Shown piece after piece: positions 33,139 through 33,139 of a stretch of DNA of 33,139 nucleotides (its first letter is position 1; every line of letters begins with the position of its first letter). This DNA is from Sulfurovum sp. GTDB taxonomy: Bacteria; Campylobacterota; Campylobacteria; Campylobacterales; Sulfurovaceae. Both the position numbers and the translations under genes were made by a program. The notes beneath the pieces are model-generated. The model saw nothing but the letters and a program-made list of their open reading frames with translations, was not told the DNA's origin and made no database searches. Location of the stretch: assembly GCA_016744875.1 (NCBI GenBank), contig JADGDL010000023.1, forward strand, positions 1 through 33,139, given 5' to 3'.

Positions 33139-33139
33139 T

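Noticed and set aside
1..33139. CRISPR arrays, IS elements, prophage genes, toxin-antitoxin pairs, tRNA genes
   Set aside because: I looked for regularly spaced repeats, transposase or integrase motifs and cloverleaf sequences and saw none.

Overview
The window looks like the chromosome of a Campylobacterota bacterium, probably a Sulfurovum/Sulfurimonas-type relative. The DNA is AT-rich. Promoters mostly show a TATAAT-like -10 box and no clear -35. A UPF0323-type lipoprotein sits beside a glutathionylspermidine-synthase-like gene, and division genes occur in two separate pieces, both of which fit that phylum. Assignment is by protein character and gene order only; no marker RNA gene is present. 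There is no insertion sequence, phage module, CRISPR array, rRNA or tRNA that I can see.

Layout, left to right. 1-2837: a ferritin-like DUF455 gene (cut by the left edge), lpxK and a seven-repeat beta-propeller protein form one rightward operon. 2838-6896: argB from its own promoter, then a di-heme cytochrome c peroxidase overlapping a membrane GGDEF-EAL protein. 6897-7268: a 370-bp stretch without a gene holds a promoter, a well-matched GEMM-I (c-di-GMP-I) riboswitch aptamer, a U-rich weak hairpin and a 29-bp imperfect RNA hairpin, followed by the separate thrC promoter. 7269-9854: thrC and a LysM-LysM-3D cell-wall protein. 9888-11825 (minus): Uup-type ABC-F ATPase. 11913-15808: a tightly packed operon of Ste24-like M48 protease, prmC, DUF4149 protein, DNA-deoxyinosine glycosylase and apaH. 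15810-16593: a fragment resembling the 3' end of the gene beyond it, then a SYLF-domain secreted protein. 16727-18479 (minus): UPF0323 lipoprotein and an ATP-grasp ligase, a pair reminiscent of E. coli ygiB-ygiC. 18617-19255 (minus): an outer-membrane beta-barrel. 19508-23593 (minus): PpiD-like chaperone, ftsA, ftsZ. 23669-24976: bioA, diverging from ppiD. 24991-27750: an acidic TPR/Sel1-like protein, a small secreted protein, and a class II aldolase fold without its metal histidines. 27828-32132: rsmH, ftsL-like and a large RND transporter, overlapping end to start. 32129-32959 (minus): an exosortase-system-type acyltransferase. The last 130 bp have higher GC and an edge-truncated open frame.

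The most interesting region is 6897-7268. It lies just downstream of a c-di-GMP-metabolising enzyme gene and looks like a transcription unit made only of a promoter, a c-di-GMP aptamer and a long hairpin, with no reading frame. It may be a c-di-GMP-responsive noncoding RNA or an unusually long leader for thrC. Other points worth checking are the flanking duplicate of a gene's 3' end around the SYLF gene, the metal-less aldolase, and the RND transporter embedded behind ftsL with an Asp-Glu pair at the proton-relay site.
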